From Flavobacterium limnophilum (GTDB lineage: Bacteria; Bacteroidota; Bacteroidia; Flavobacteriales; Flavobacteriaceae): a stretch of DNA of 64,000 bases. The stretch spans positions 2,046,001 to 2,110,000 of the forward strand of contig NZ_CP114289.2 in assembly GCF_027111315.2 (NCBI RefSeq). The letters are read 5' to 3'. The position numbers were made by a program, and so were the translations under genes. This document shows positions 1-10,700 of this stretch, in pieces; position 1 is the stretch's first letter, and the number at the start of each line of letters is the position of its first letter. Below the pieces are notes generated by a model, which saw only the letters and a program-made list of their open reading frames with translations, was not told where the DNA came from and searched no databases.

Positions 1-699
1 TGAGTAAACACCACTTCTTTCCGAATAATGTCCATCGGCATCGATATAAATTCCTTCAGCCAGCCATTGTTCAATTCTTCGAACATATTTGGCATCCGGA
101 TACAGGGAATTGATGTTGGCCAAAGCCGCACTAACCACCCATCGGTGATTGGGTGTATGCACGCCTCCGGTTACCATAGCTTCTCCTGCATTGACAATAA
201 AGGTTTTGAATTTATCCCTTAAACCATCTAAATCTTTCTGTTTTTCCAGATTCAACACTGCCGCTGCAGGGCAAATATATTCCAAAATAAAGGCGGTATC
301 TGGAGGTGATTGACGGTTTCCTCCGGCATCCAATGTACCATCGGGATATTGCTCCTTCAACATTACATCCATTAACTGATTCAATTGCTCAGCTACAACT
401 TTGGACTTGTAATATACCGATTCCGAGTGCGAAATCGAAGCAGTCATCACGGTTATGGCTCCTGCCAATGGTCGAAAATTACTGATTCTGATTGTAGAAT
501 TTAACATTCCTTTATTCAAAAGACTTTTCACTTTGGCATCATTGTTCAAAAGGAGACTTTTCATCAATTGAACATCTATTTTTGGCTGACTATTGTTTGA
601 AAAAAAATCATTTGCCAAAGCAAAATCACTGACCAAAGCTCCCGCTAATGTCAGTCCTCCTAGTCTGATAAATTTTCCACGACTCATTTGATTTTTCAT
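1..699 (-). CDS. Secreted helical protein, possibly polysaccharide-lyase-like (partial, C-terminus outside window)
   Basis: An open frame of 233 codons reads without a stop from an ATG at 699 to the window edge, so the C-terminus is missing. The N-terminus (MKNQMSRGKFIRLGGL, then TLAGALVSDFALA) looks like an export signal with a hydrophobic core. A second Met at residue 5 is an alternative start. Motifs seen include DGTLDAGGNRQSPPDTAF, TPNHRWVVSAALA and a YSERSGVYS stretch at the truncation. This helical, aromatic-rich pattern recalls (alpha/alpha) toroid proteins found in Bacteroidota glycan loci, some of which are lyases or hydrolases; that assignment is inference only. It is the last visible gene of the minus-strand GH92 operon and lies 39 bp after the preceding gene, so it is probably co-transcribed and acts on the same glycan. 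Confidence 0.7.
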   Translation of the reverse strand, partial: MKNQMSRGKFIRLGGLTLAGALVSDFALANDFFSNNSQPKIDVQLMKSLLLNNDAKVKSLLNKGMLNSTIRISNFRPLAGAITVMTASISHSESVYYKSKVVAEQLNQLMDVMLKEQYPDGTLDAGGNRQSPPDTAFILEYICPAAAVLNLEKQKDLDGLRDKFKTFIVNAGEAMVTGGVHTPNHRWVVSAALANINSLYPDAKYVRRIEQWLAEGIYIDADGHYSERSGVYS

Positions 700-738
700 A
701 CTCTTGGTTTCAGTTCGTTAATGAAAATGACATAGCAT

Positions 739-1305
739 TTACTTGTCCTCAATTTTTACAAGTGTAAAATTTATTCCCAATGGATTTTTGGTCATTTTAC
801 AAATTAATGGGTAATCCGCATTTTTCACGATCCACATTTCGGTTTCATCTATCTGCGCCACCACGTGCAATGTATCAACTGGTTTTCCGTCCAATGCAAA
901 ACTGTTTTTATCCGCATTTTCATCTAAAACATAGGTGGTATTATTATAAACAAACTTCTTGTTTTTCAGCAACTCTTGGTAGGCCGATTGTGAAATCATG
1001 AAATAAGTTTCCGTTGGTTTCAACGCCAAAACAGGCGCAAATTCTCCTTGGTTAAAACTTAAGGCATTGCCGTTTTTCAATGCTTCGGGCATAATTACAA
1101 TGCTGCTTTTTACGCCTCGGGTTTCTAAATCCAAAACCAGATTATCATTAGTTATTTTGGAGGTCAAAGTCAAGGTTCTGGTTTGCCCGTGTAATTTACA
1201 GACATAATTCAATGCCGTATTATTTTTGATTGTGGGAATAAAACCTTGCGCTGTCGCCAATTGAAAAAGGGAACAAAAAACGATTGTTATAATTGTATTT
1301 TTCAT
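739..1305 (-). CDS. Small secreted protein of unknown function
   Basis: The 188-aa product starts with a clear signal peptide (MKNTIITIVFCSLFQLATAQ, cleavage likely after TAQ). The remainder is mixed beta-rich sequence without a recognised motif; it contains one Cys in the mature N-terminal part (YVCKLHG) and one near the end (ICKMTK). The spacing of 6 nt to the upstream GH92 gene (ends at 1312) makes co-transcription very likely. The role in glycan processing is unknown: it could be a periplasmic or surface accessory protein of the locus. No function is assigned. Confidence 0.75.
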   Translation of the reverse strand: MKNTIITIVFCSLFQLATAQGFIPTIKNNTALNYVCKLHGQTRTLTLTSKITNDNLVLDLETRGVKSSIVIMPEALKNGNALSFNQGEFAPVLALKPTETYFMISQSAYQELLKNKKFVYNNTTYVLDENADKNSFALDGKPVDTLHVVAQIDETEMWIVKNADYPLICKMTKNPLGINFTLVKIEDK

Positions 1306-1311
1306 CTATGC

Positions 1312-3588
1312 TTATTTTGTTGGTGGTAAAATAGTAGTTCCCCAAGCCGAAGGTTTTGAATCCATTTCCAATATCAATTCGCCACCTTTAACGAGGTCTT
1401 CGTGCAAAATCCAAGCTTGGTTATACAGTTTCCCGTTCAACAAAGCCGATTTGACATACTTGTTTTTATCGCTTAAATTTTTGGCCGTAATCTTGAAACT
1501 TTTTCCGTCTTCCAACTGCAAAGTGGTTTCCTTGATTAACGGCGTATTTAATAAATAATAGGGCTGTCCAGCATTGGGATACAACCCCATCATGTGGAAA
1601 GCCAACCAAGAGGACATCGCCCCCGAATCGTCATTGCCCGGCAAACCTGCCCGAGAAGTATTGAAATTCTCTTTAATGATTCCCTTGATTCGGTCACTAC
1701 TCAAATACGGTTTTCCAATCCAATGATACATCGTGGGTGCCAAAAAAGAAGGCTCATTCGATACATCATACAATTTGTTGTCAAAAAAAGTGTCCAATCT
1801 TTTTTGGAAAGCCAAATCGCCACCTAATCTACGAACCACTTCGGGTAAATCGTGCGGAATACTCAACGAATATTCCCAAGAAGTTCCTTCATAGAAAAAC
1901 ACGCACCAATGGCACACATACCAAGGCGATTCCGTAATTGTTGGAGTAAATCTAAAGGAAGGCTTTTGAATTTTTGATTCCCCAAAAGGAACATCATCCA
2001 ACCATTTTCCGGAAGCATCTTTAGGCATAATAAAACCTTTCGTGCCATTATTTTCATAATCGGCTCGCCATAAATTTTTCCAATTATCGGCTTGTTTGAT
2101 GTATCTATTATAAATATCCAGATGATTCAATCCTTTGGCAACGGTGGCAATATTATAATCGTTGTACGCATAATCAACGGTGCGATTTCCTGCGCGGTCT
2201 GTGCCATAAGGAACATAACCCAATCGCAAATAATCCAACAATCCGCCCCTGCCTTCTCGCTCTTCATTGCCTCCCGGAGGAACTTCGGCATCTTTAAGCA
2301 TGGCTTTCAATGCCAATTCATAATCAATTCCTTTCAAGTTTTTTACAAAGGCATCGGCAATAACGGTTTCGGCATTTGAACCACCTTGAGTTCGACCATT
2401 GTCGTTGCCGCTTCTACCTTCCGGCAAATAACCTTCCCGTTTGTAAATGTTCAACATAGCGTTGACAATTTCCACTTGTCGCTTGGAATCAATCAACGTA
2501 ATCAAAGGGCTGGATGTTCTGAAAGTGTCCCAAATACAATAAAAATCATCGTAATAGGGTTCATTATTCGTCCATAAAGGATTTTCTCCTGTTCGGTTTA
2601 CCGGCATTATCATCGTGTGGTACAAGCCCGTGTAAAACATTTTTTTGTACTCGTCAGAAGTGTCGGGCGAAAGTTTGATGCGACCCAACAATTGCTCCCA
2701 TTTGTTTTCCAAAGCCGATAAAACGGCATTAAAATTCCAATGCGGAATTTCCACTTGAATATTGTTTTTGGCTTTTAATTCACTCAAAAAGGAGATTCCA
2801 ATTTTTACGTTCAACTCTTGTTTTCCATCTTTTCCAAAAGAAAGCAAGGCAGCCGTTTTTTTCCCGGAATCAAATTGAGCCGATTCATTGGCGTAGAATT
2901 TACCGTCTTTCCATGTAACATATTTGGCAATGGGTTGGTCGAAAACAGCCCAAAAATAAACCGTATAGGCACGACCGTTGTTCCAACCGCCTCGAATTCG
3001 GCTGTAGCCTCTCACTTCGGTATCGGAAACAATTTCGATTTGGGAACCCACAAATTGTTGTGCCTCCCTTCCATCGGGTTCTGGTTGTTCTCCCAAGAAA
3101 AATCCCGGGTCAATTTTCAATTCTTTGGACGCATTTTTTGGATATGTAATGCGATAAAACGAAACTTTCTCGGCTGTCGTTATTTCGGTTTTGATCCGGC
3201 TTCCTTTGAAAACAGTTTCATAATAACCCAGTTTCACCTGTTCTTCTTCTCTAAATGCAGCTTGGTCCAATTTATCCAAGGCTCCGGAAAAAGGCATGAT
3301 TTGGATGTTCCCGTATTTGGGACCACCGCCCGTTCCGCTGACGTGAACTTGGCTGAATCCCGTAACTTCCGTTGGTAAAGGCAACCAGCCACTATTGGGT
3401 CTCACCGTGCAATCCGGACTTGGTTTTACCATCCCGTAAGGACAGGAAGGACCAATAAACACTCTTCCGTCACCTTCCGAACCAATCATTGGATCCACGT
3501 AATTATGCAACTGGTTTTGGGCATTGATCGTTGTCGCAAAGAATAACGATGTCCCTAAAAAAAGTATCATTTTAGTATTCAATTTCAT
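1312..3588 (-). CDS. GH92 family alpha-mannosidase (secreted)
   Basis: A 758-aa protein with a signal peptide (MKLNTKMILFLGTSLFFATTINAQ), the normal size for GH92, which are calcium-dependent inverting exo-alpha-mannosidases. N-terminal beta-domain motifs include YVDPMIGSEGDGRVFIGPS and PYGMVKPSPD. The (alpha/alpha)6 catalytic domain shows DDFYCIWDTFRTSSPL and, near the end, GNDDSGAMSSWLAFHMMGLYP, the family block that carries the catalytic Asp residues. It follows the second GH92 gene by 59 bp in the same orientation, downstream of susC/susD. Family-level function is secure; the linkage specificity (alpha-1,2, 1,3, 1,4 or 1,6) cannot be read from the sequence by eye. Confidence 0.93.
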   Translation of the reverse strand: MKLNTKMILFLGTSLFFATTINAQNQLHNYVDPMIGSEGDGRVFIGPSCPYGMVKPSPDCTVRPNSGWLPLPTEVTGFSQVHVSGTGGGPKYGNIQIMPFSGALDKLDQAAFREEEQVKLGYYETVFKGSRIKTEITTAEKVSFYRITYPKNASKELKIDPGFFLGEQPEPDGREAQQFVGSQIEIVSDTEVRGYSRIRGGWNNGRAYTVYFWAVFDQPIAKYVTWKDGKFYANESAQFDSGKKTAALLSFGKDGKQELNVKIGISFLSELKAKNNIQVEIPHWNFNAVLSALENKWEQLLGRIKLSPDTSDEYKKMFYTGLYHTMIMPVNRTGENPLWTNNEPYYDDFYCIWDTFRTSSPLITLIDSKRQVEIVNAMLNIYKREGYLPEGRSGNDNGRTQGGSNAETVIADAFVKNLKGIDYELALKAMLKDAEVPPGGNEEREGRGGLLDYLRLGYVPYGTDRAGNRTVDYAYNDYNIATVAKGLNHLDIYNRYIKQADNWKNLWRADYENNGTKGFIMPKDASGKWLDDVPFGESKIQKPSFRFTPTITESPWYVCHWCVFFYEGTSWEYSLSIPHDLPEVVRRLGGDLAFQKRLDTFFDNKLYDVSNEPSFLAPTMYHWIGKPYLSSDRIKGIIKENFNTSRAGLPGNDDSGAMSSWLAFHMMGLYPNAGQPYYLLNTPLIKETTLQLEDGKSFKITAKNLSDKNKYVKSALLNGKLYNQAWILHEDLVKGGELILEMDSKPSAWGTTILPPTK

Positions 3589-3647
3589 TTTCTTTTATGC
3601 TTTGAATTGGTTTGTTTTTTGTCGTTAATTAGTTCAAAAATAAAGTA

Positions 3648-5975
3648 TTATTGCGTTGGTTTATTGGACATTTCCAAAATTAATTCGCCGCCATTTGTAA
3701 TCTCGTCATGAGAAATGTTAAACTTTTTCACGGCTTTCTTGTTGAAGTTTATGGCATTGACATAAACGTTATCTGCACTATTGTTAAGCGCTTTAATGAC
3801 GAACTTTTTACCCGGATAATATTTTGGATTCAGTTGAATGGAAACTTCATTGAATATCGGGCTGCCTATTTGGTACACCGGATTTTCATCTGTTCCTCCG
3901 TTCATTTGAAACAACCCAATTTTAAGCAGAACGTTCAAGCTTCCCATCAAACCTTGGTCTTCATCACCATTGTAACCGGTGTTGGTCGATAATCCGCTAA
4001 AGGTTTCTTTTACCACATTTCTTGTCCAATACTGGGTCAAATCCGGTCTTCCCAACAGGTTGAAAATATTGGAGGTTTGAATTGAAGGCTGGTTTCCAAA
4101 ATTAATTGGAATCCGACTGTATTCGGGATGCAATTCGGCATCGTGCGAGTTTCCTGAAGTGAATTTCAACTTTTGGGCAGCTTCAAATTGGGTGTTCAAT
4201 TTTGCCGCCGCTTTTTCTTTTCCTCCCATCAATGCTGCCAAACCGTCGATGTCGTGTGGCACAAACCAAGTGGATTGCGCACCATTCGACTCTATAAAAC
4301 CATTTTCGTATTGATACGGATCGAAATTTTCGAGCCATTTATCGTCAACATTCTTGGGACGCATCCAGCCTATTGTTTGGTCAAAAACATTTTGATAATT
4401 TTTGGATCGAGTCCTAAAATAGTCGTAATCGTCTTGATGATTCAATTTCTTGGCCAATTGTGCCAAAGTCCAGTCCTGATAAGCATATTCCAAAGTCTGG
4501 CTGGCACCATCTTGATGGCTTCCAAATTTATTTCCTTCAGGAATTGGATAAGGAACATAGCCTTTTTCCATATAATATTTCAATCCTCCGCCAATGTTGG
4601 TATCGTGTTCATAACCCGCTTTTCCCATAATGCCGTTGAGCATGTGGTTCTTTTTGAGAGCCGTGTAAATGGATTCCAAATCGTCTTTTACCAAGCCTTT
4701 TTGGATGGCACTGACAATAAAAGGCGTTGATGAAGCCCCGGTCATCACAAAAGTATAATTCCCTCCCGAAGGGCCACGAGGAATCATCCCACCATCTTTA
4801 TAATATTGCATTAACGAATGTACAAATTCCTCCATTATTTCGGGATAAACGAGTCCCCAAAGCGTGTTAATCGTCCACTGGGCTCCCCAAAAAGCATCCG
4901 AATTGTAGTGGTTGAATTTTGGTTTTCCATTTGTATCCAGCGGCAATTGTCCAATCCTGAAGTTTTTTCCCGTATTGTCTGGATAAGCACCATTGGCATC
5001 ACTGATTATTTTTCGTCCTTGCAAAGCGTGCCATAAGTCTGTGTAAAATCTTCTTTGATCGGTTGCTGTTCCGCCTTCTACTTTAATTCTCCCCAACAAA
5101 CTGTTCCATTCGGTTCTCGATTCTGCAATTACTTTGTCAAAATCCCAATGGGGCAATTCTTGTTGAATATTAATGTTGGCGTTTTCGACCGATGTATAAG
5201 AAATACCGACTTTCATCAATACTTTTTTAGTTGATTGACCTAAAGTGACCAAATAATTTCCTGTGCTTTTATCTTGTTCAATTGATGTTGTTGGCACATT
5301 CATCTTGATTTTAAAAAATACTGTCACTGGTTTTGGGCGTCTAAAATTTGGAGTCATTACCAATGTCCCGGAAAGTTCATAATCGTTGTTTTTTTCTAGA
5401 GTTCCATTTGTATTGTCGCAAGGCCCCAAAATGGTATTGAGATTAAAAAGGATGGCTTTTTGGGCATTTTCTGGAAATGCATATCTATGAAAACCCACTC
5501 TTTTGGTACTGGTCAATTCCGTGGTTATTTGGTATCTTTCAAGTATTAGAGAATGATATCCAGGAGTTATTTTTTCGGTTTCGTGACTGAATTTAGAATA
5601 AAAGTCTTTAAATATATTTTTCTTGGACTCTTCAGAAATAGTTACCGGCATCACGGAAAGCCCGGACATTTGCCATTCATGCACATGACTGAAGCCTTTT
5701 ACGGTATCTGTCGTGTATTTGTAGCCACCTCCCCAATCGCCTTTTATTTCCGTGTCTGGACTCAAACTCGTCATGCCGAATGGACGGTTTGCGGAGGAGA
5801 AGAAAAACCAACGCGAATTTTCGGTATCCAGCAAAGGATAGACCTTGTCCACTAATTGTACCTCATCAATAGACGCGGTTTTTCCGGTTTTACATGATAC
5901 CAAAAAAACAAGGAGAAAGCATATTCCTATTTTTCCCATTTTATGAATTTTGTCTAGTTTAATCATTCTATTCAT
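3648..5975 (-). CDS. GH92 family alpha-mannosidase (lipoprotein)
   Basis: The 775-aa protein has a lipobox (ICFLLVFLVSCKTGK), so it is probably membrane-anchored, unlike its neighbour with a signal-peptidase I type leader. GH92 features are present: RPFGMTSLSPDTE in the N-terminal domain, SDAFWGAQWTINTLWGL and the late block NTGYNGDEDQGLMGSLNVL. The last differs from the more usual GNDDxG block of the neighbouring paralogue (GDEDQG instead of GNDDSG), which may indicate a different subfamily or linkage specificity. Two divergent GH92 enzymes in one operon fit stepwise removal of different alpha-mannosyl linkages. It lies between susD (133 bp upstream) and the second GH92 gene. Confidence 0.9.
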   Translation of the reverse strand: MNRMIKLDKIHKMGKIGICFLLVFLVSCKTGKTASIDEVQLVDKVYPLLDTENSRWFFFSSANRPFGMTSLSPDTEIKGDWGGGYKYTTDTVKGFSHVHEWQMSGLSVMPVTISEESKKNIFKDFYSKFSHETEKITPGYHSLILERYQITTELTSTKRVGFHRYAFPENAQKAILFNLNTILGPCDNTNGTLEKNNDYELSGTLVMTPNFRRPKPVTVFFKIKMNVPTTSIEQDKSTGNYLVTLGQSTKKVLMKVGISYTSVENANINIQQELPHWDFDKVIAESRTEWNSLLGRIKVEGGTATDQRRFYTDLWHALQGRKIISDANGAYPDNTGKNFRIGQLPLDTNGKPKFNHYNSDAFWGAQWTINTLWGLVYPEIMEEFVHSLMQYYKDGGMIPRGPSGGNYTFVMTGASSTPFIVSAIQKGLVKDDLESIYTALKKNHMLNGIMGKAGYEHDTNIGGGLKYYMEKGYVPYPIPEGNKFGSHQDGASQTLEYAYQDWTLAQLAKKLNHQDDYDYFRTRSKNYQNVFDQTIGWMRPKNVDDKWLENFDPYQYENGFIESNGAQSTWFVPHDIDGLAALMGGKEKAAAKLNTQFEAAQKLKFTSGNSHDAELHPEYSRIPINFGNQPSIQTSNIFNLLGRPDLTQYWTRNVVKETFSGLSTNTGYNGDEDQGLMGSLNVLLKIGLFQMNGGTDENPVYQIGSPIFNEVSIQLNPKYYPGKKFVIKALNNSADNVYVNAINFNKKAVKKFNISHDEITNGGELILEMSNKPTQ

Positions 5976-6108
5976 GTTACAATGTGTGGCTGTTACGGAA
6001 CTTGAGGAATTCCAGAATATATTCTTTATGAAAAAAAGGAGAAGAAAATTAATCTCCTCTCCTTTTTATAAAATTAAAACCTAATTGCAATTTGCTTTTA
6101 GATTATTT

Positions 6109-7722
6109 TTATTGTGGATAACCAGGGTTCTGGGTTAAAGTTGGATTTAAAGCCTTGGCATAAGTTGGAATTGGAAAAATACGACGGTAGGTCTCCGCAT
6201 TGGTTTTGAATCCCCATTGACCTTCGTATTTACCATATCGAATCATGTCGTTTCTATGCCATGCTTCCCAAGCAAATTCGCGGCATCTTTCTTTATAAAT
6301 ATCCTCCAAACTTACACTGGTCCATGCAGCAGAAGTAGTACGATTGGCACGAACCATGTTTACCAATGAAAGTGCGGTGTGACCCAAAGTGGCATTTCCT
6401 CCACGAAGAATAGCCTCGGCTTTCATCAAGAGAACATCTGAATAGCGCAAAAAGGGCACATCATTATTTTGGTTACGACTTGTTGAAGTAGCGTCTGGAT
6501 AAAACTTGATATTTCTGTACCCCATATTCCATGCAATTTCATCATTGCCACAGTCAAACAAAGCAGCATTCTGACGAAGAACAATGTTTGGTGTCAAGTC
6601 AACCTGATAGGTATAAGTCGCACCTCCATCTGATCCTGCATAAAACTGGTCATAGCCTTTTTTGGTTGTTGTAACCCTTACAGGAGTAACACCGTCATTC
6701 ATGAATTGCAAGCCGGTCAACCATTGTTTGTTGCGAATATCATTCGCATCGTCGAAATTGGCATAAAATTCAGGCAAGGTACTTCGAGGCGCACTTGGCG
6801 TAAACGGAAGTCCAAACTTGGCTCTTTCAGAACGCGGAACATCATAACGGGAATGATACATTTGTCCATTGAATCCAACGGTGGTAGCTGCAGGGTCAAA
6901 AGGTACTGCAAAAATAAATTCTTTCATTGCAGGGCCATTATTTGGATAAAACATTTGAAGATAAGTACTTCTAGGCTCAACAGCATACAATCCTGAACTA
7001 ATTACGGCATCACAAGCGGCCACACAATCATTGTAACGTTGGGTTCCCGTATAAACCTCGGCATTCAAATACATTTTGGCCAACAAGGCATTTGCTGTTT
7101 GTTTATTCGGTCTGCCATAAGTTGTTATACCAGTTGCAGGATTTAAATTAGGAATGGCTTTTTTCAGTTCTTTCTCGATGAAATTGAAAACTTCAATTCT
7201 GCTTGATCTGGGTTTTGAACTAAATTCACCATATACAGTGTCTAGCGGAACACCTCCATAAGAATCCATCAACATAAAATAAGAAATGGCACGCATCGTT
7301 TTTAATTCAGAAATCATTGTTGCTTTTTCTGAACCACTTGGCATTGCTTTATCTAAAATTGAAATGGTTTGATTGCTCGTCCCGATAACAGCTTCTGCCC
7401 AACCCCAAGGACCAACACCATTATCTGGAGTCCAATCATGATAGTGTTGGCAAGCATACCCTCTGTTGTCAAACCAGTTTCCTCCACGTGCAGGCAGAAT
7501 AGCTTCATCGGTAGTCAGAGACTGTGACCACCACCAGGAAAATGCGAAATCTCCACGGAAAGCAGCATATACAGCACCAGATTGTTGAATATATTGTGCT
7601 GAATTCTGCGGGAACACATCTGGCGTGAGTTGTGTCGTAATAGGCACATCCAGATTTTCACAGGACCATAACAAACCAACCATAAGTACTGGAAGGCCTA
7701 AATATTTTGATATTTTTTTCAT
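6109..7722 (-). CDS. SusD/RagB family glycan-binding outer-membrane lipoprotein
   Basis: The 537-aa product has a lipobox (LMVGLLWSCEN), a typical SusD length, and typical SusD features: a helical TPR-like N-terminal half (MRAISYFMLMDSYGGVPLDT) and the C-terminal block FLRYSDVLLMKAEAILRGG, followed by RCREFAWEAWHRNDMIRYG and a terminal LTQNPGYPQ. SusD proteins cap the SusC channel and bind oligosaccharide at the cell surface. The gene begins 19 bp after susC, as expected for a susCD pair. The ligand is not predictable from the sequence, but the surrounding GH92 and GH89 enzymes point to mannose- and GlcNAc-containing glycans. Confidence 0.95.
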   Translation of the reverse strand: MKKISKYLGLPVLMVGLLWSCENLDVPITTQLTPDVFPQNSAQYIQQSGAVYAAFRGDFAFSWWWSQSLTTDEAILPARGGNWFDNRGYACQHYHDWTPDNGVGPWGWAEAVIGTSNQTISILDKAMPSGSEKATMISELKTMRAISYFMLMDSYGGVPLDTVYGEFSSKPRSSRIEVFNFIEKELKKAIPNLNPATGITTYGRPNKQTANALLAKMYLNAEVYTGTQRYNDCVAACDAVISSGLYAVEPRSTYLQMFYPNNGPAMKEFIFAVPFDPAATTVGFNGQMYHSRYDVPRSERAKFGLPFTPSAPRSTLPEFYANFDDANDIRNKQWLTGLQFMNDGVTPVRVTTTKKGYDQFYAGSDGGATYTYQVDLTPNIVLRQNAALFDCGNDEIAWNMGYRNIKFYPDATSTSRNQNNDVPFLRYSDVLLMKAEAILRGGNATLGHTALSLVNMVRANRTTSAAWTSVSLEDIYKERCREFAWEAWHRNDMIRYGKYEGQWGFKTNAETYRRIFPIPTYAKALNPTLTQNPGYPQ

Positions 7723-7741
7723 AGTATTTACAATTTAATTT

Positions 7742-10700
7742 TTAGAATATCACGTTCAAACCAAACAAAAAGGTTCTGGTTTTTGGATAAAAGTTATTAG
7801 AATCAACCCCTGGAGCCGTTCCTCCTTGTTCCACTTCTGGATCAATTCCAGAATACTTGGTAATCACAAACAAGTTGTTTATGGTTTCGTAAATACGTAT
7901 TTTCTTGATGTATTTACCCACTTTACCAAAGTCATAACCAAAAGTCATATTGTCCAATCTAATGTAACTGCCATCTTCTATAAAACGCGTTGAATATTTA
8001 TACGCATTAAGGTCATTTGGTGATTCATTTGCCGCATCTACCAGAATATTGTTTGACATTGCCGTACTAGGCCTGAATAAATCGGCACGAGTGGCATTGA
8101 AAATTTTATTGCCAAATACGCCACGGAAAAAGATGTTCAAATCAAACTTTTTGTAAGTGAAATTATTATCCCAACCCATCATAAATTTAGGCTGTGCACT
8201 ACCTGCATAATGGTAATCAACACCAATAGCCGGGTTAGTAGTTAAACTACCATCTTTGGCAACATATTGGGAAACACCTGCTGCATTTTTTCCTGCATAT
8301 TGCAACGTGAAGAATTGTCCAAGAGGTTTTCCTTCCTTGAAAATTTGCAAGGTGCTTCCTGTTTGTCCACCACCATCAGGCTGCACTCTCCTAATTGAAT
8401 CTCCACCGATAAAATAGGGGTTTTTCAATTTGGTGATAACATTCTCGTTGTGGGAATAATTCAAATTGGTTGACCAACTAAAATTCTTGGTTTTCACAGG
8501 AGTGGCATTCAAGGCAATTTCAATTCCACGGTTTGACATACTGCCACCATTGGCTACAATATTTCCTACCGGCACAAGCACTGGATTTACCGCATAATTA
8601 AAAATCATGTCGGTAGTTTTCTTGTCATACACATCAACAGAACCAGACAATACCCCTTTTAATACCGTAAAATCAACACCTAAATTTGTGGTGGCTGTTT
8701 TTTCCCAATTCAAATCCGGGTTGGCTGCCTGGTTTGGTCCGTAAGCCCCCATTTGTTGTCCGTTATAATAGAATGTACCCAAACTTCCCGAGATAAATTG
8801 AGCCGTATAAGCGTTGAATCCAGATGAGTTACCTGTTTCTCCATAACTGGCACGGAATTTCAAATCGGTGAAAATCTTTTGGTTTTGCATGAAACCTTCT
8901 TTGTCAATTCTCCATGCACCACCCACGGAAGGAAAATACCCCCATTGATTGTTTGTACCAAATACGGAACCACCATCTCTCCTAATTGATCCTTGCAAAA
9001 GGTATTTGTCCTTGTAATTGTAGTTTACACGTGCAAATTGAGAAATCAAACGTTTTTTCTGATACGCCTTGCTATCGCCAAAATCAACTCTATAACCTGA
9101 AACCGAACCGTAGTTACCCAAAGCTAGATTGTTGTAGCTCACGTCATCCACAGGAAAATTAGTGTTTGTGGCCTGGAATCCATCACCCAATACATCTTCT
9201 TGCCATGAATACCCAATAACAGCCTTGATTTTGTGCTCGCCAAAAGTCTGGTCCCAATTCAAAAAGCTTTCAATAATGCTATTGGTATTTTGGTAGGAAT
9301 TTCTCAATGCCGAACCGTTCACGCCAAAATTCATCAAAGAGTGCACTTGAGGTGGGTCTGGATTATTGTAGAAATTGGCACTGTTGTATTTTTGATAATA
9401 ACTGTCATAAAACTCTCCGTGCAATGAATTCAATTGTTGGTAGGAAAGATTCAAGTTATAGGAAAATCCAAAAGGCAATTTTACTTCGGTGGTAAAGCTA
9501 CCCACAAAATTATTGGTTTTCGTATCGTCGTCACCGTGATTAATCAAGGCAACCGGGTTAAAATAACCGGTTTGAATGAAGTTTTCAAAATAGGATCCAT
9601 CAGGATTTCTTACCGGAGAAACCGGAAGGTGGTTCACTGACTGCAAAAGTGCCGTGTTACGTTGCGGCACATTGTTGTACACACTATTCGAATTGGTCAC
9701 GTTCAAACCAAATTTAACTTTATCGTCAATGGCATATTGTTCTATTGCCAAATGCGCAATTACTCTTGAAAACTTGCTGCTCAAAAGAACCCCTTCTTTA
9801 TTGATGGCCGTCACACTCGCGAAATAATTGCCATGTTCCCCACCGCCACTCATCGAAAGGTTGTGGCTGCTTGAAACAGCACCCCCATCTCTAAGAATTT
9901 CTTTTTGCCAATCCGTATCTGCCCCTTTATCGTTTTCAGGGGTGAAATTCAAATTGTTTTTAACGGTGAATGCCCTCAACTGGTCTGAATTCATCATGTC
10001 AAGCGTGTTTGAAACTTCCTCAAAACCAAAATAATTGCTGTAACTGATTTGGGTTTTGTCTTTACTTCCTCTTTTTGTGGTTACCATAATAACTCCATTT
10101 GCGGCACGATTACCATAAATAGCCGTTGCAGCTGCATCTTTCAACACATCAATGGTTACAATATCCTCCGGTGCAATGATGGAAATATCGACACCCGGAA
10201 TACCATCCACCACATAAAATGGCCCTTGAGAACTGTTTAATGTTGAAGCCCCACGCAAAACCACCGAAGAACCTTTGGTTGGGTCGCCACTGGTTGAAAC
10301 ATTCAACCCCGCCACTTTACCTTGAAGCAATTGCCCCACATCGCTGATTACCCCATTATTCAATTGGTCCGCTTTTACGGAAGCAACGGCGGTAGTCAGG
10401 TTTTTACGAGATCCTTTTCCATACCCCACCACCACAACTTGCTCTAGAGTAGTTGCGCTAGAAGCCAATTTAATGGTATAATTGGTTTTTGATCCATCCA
10501 CTTTAACACGTTGTTCCACATAGCCGACAAATGAAACTAGCAATACGGCATTTTTATTGGAAAGCGCTATTTTAAATTTTCCATCAAAATCTGTCTCGAC
10601 ACCATTTTTAGTGCCACTTTCAAGTACGTTGGCTCCCGGCAAAGGCATCCCTTGCTCATCCAAAACCACACCCGATACCTGTGTGTTTTGCGCCCAAGAA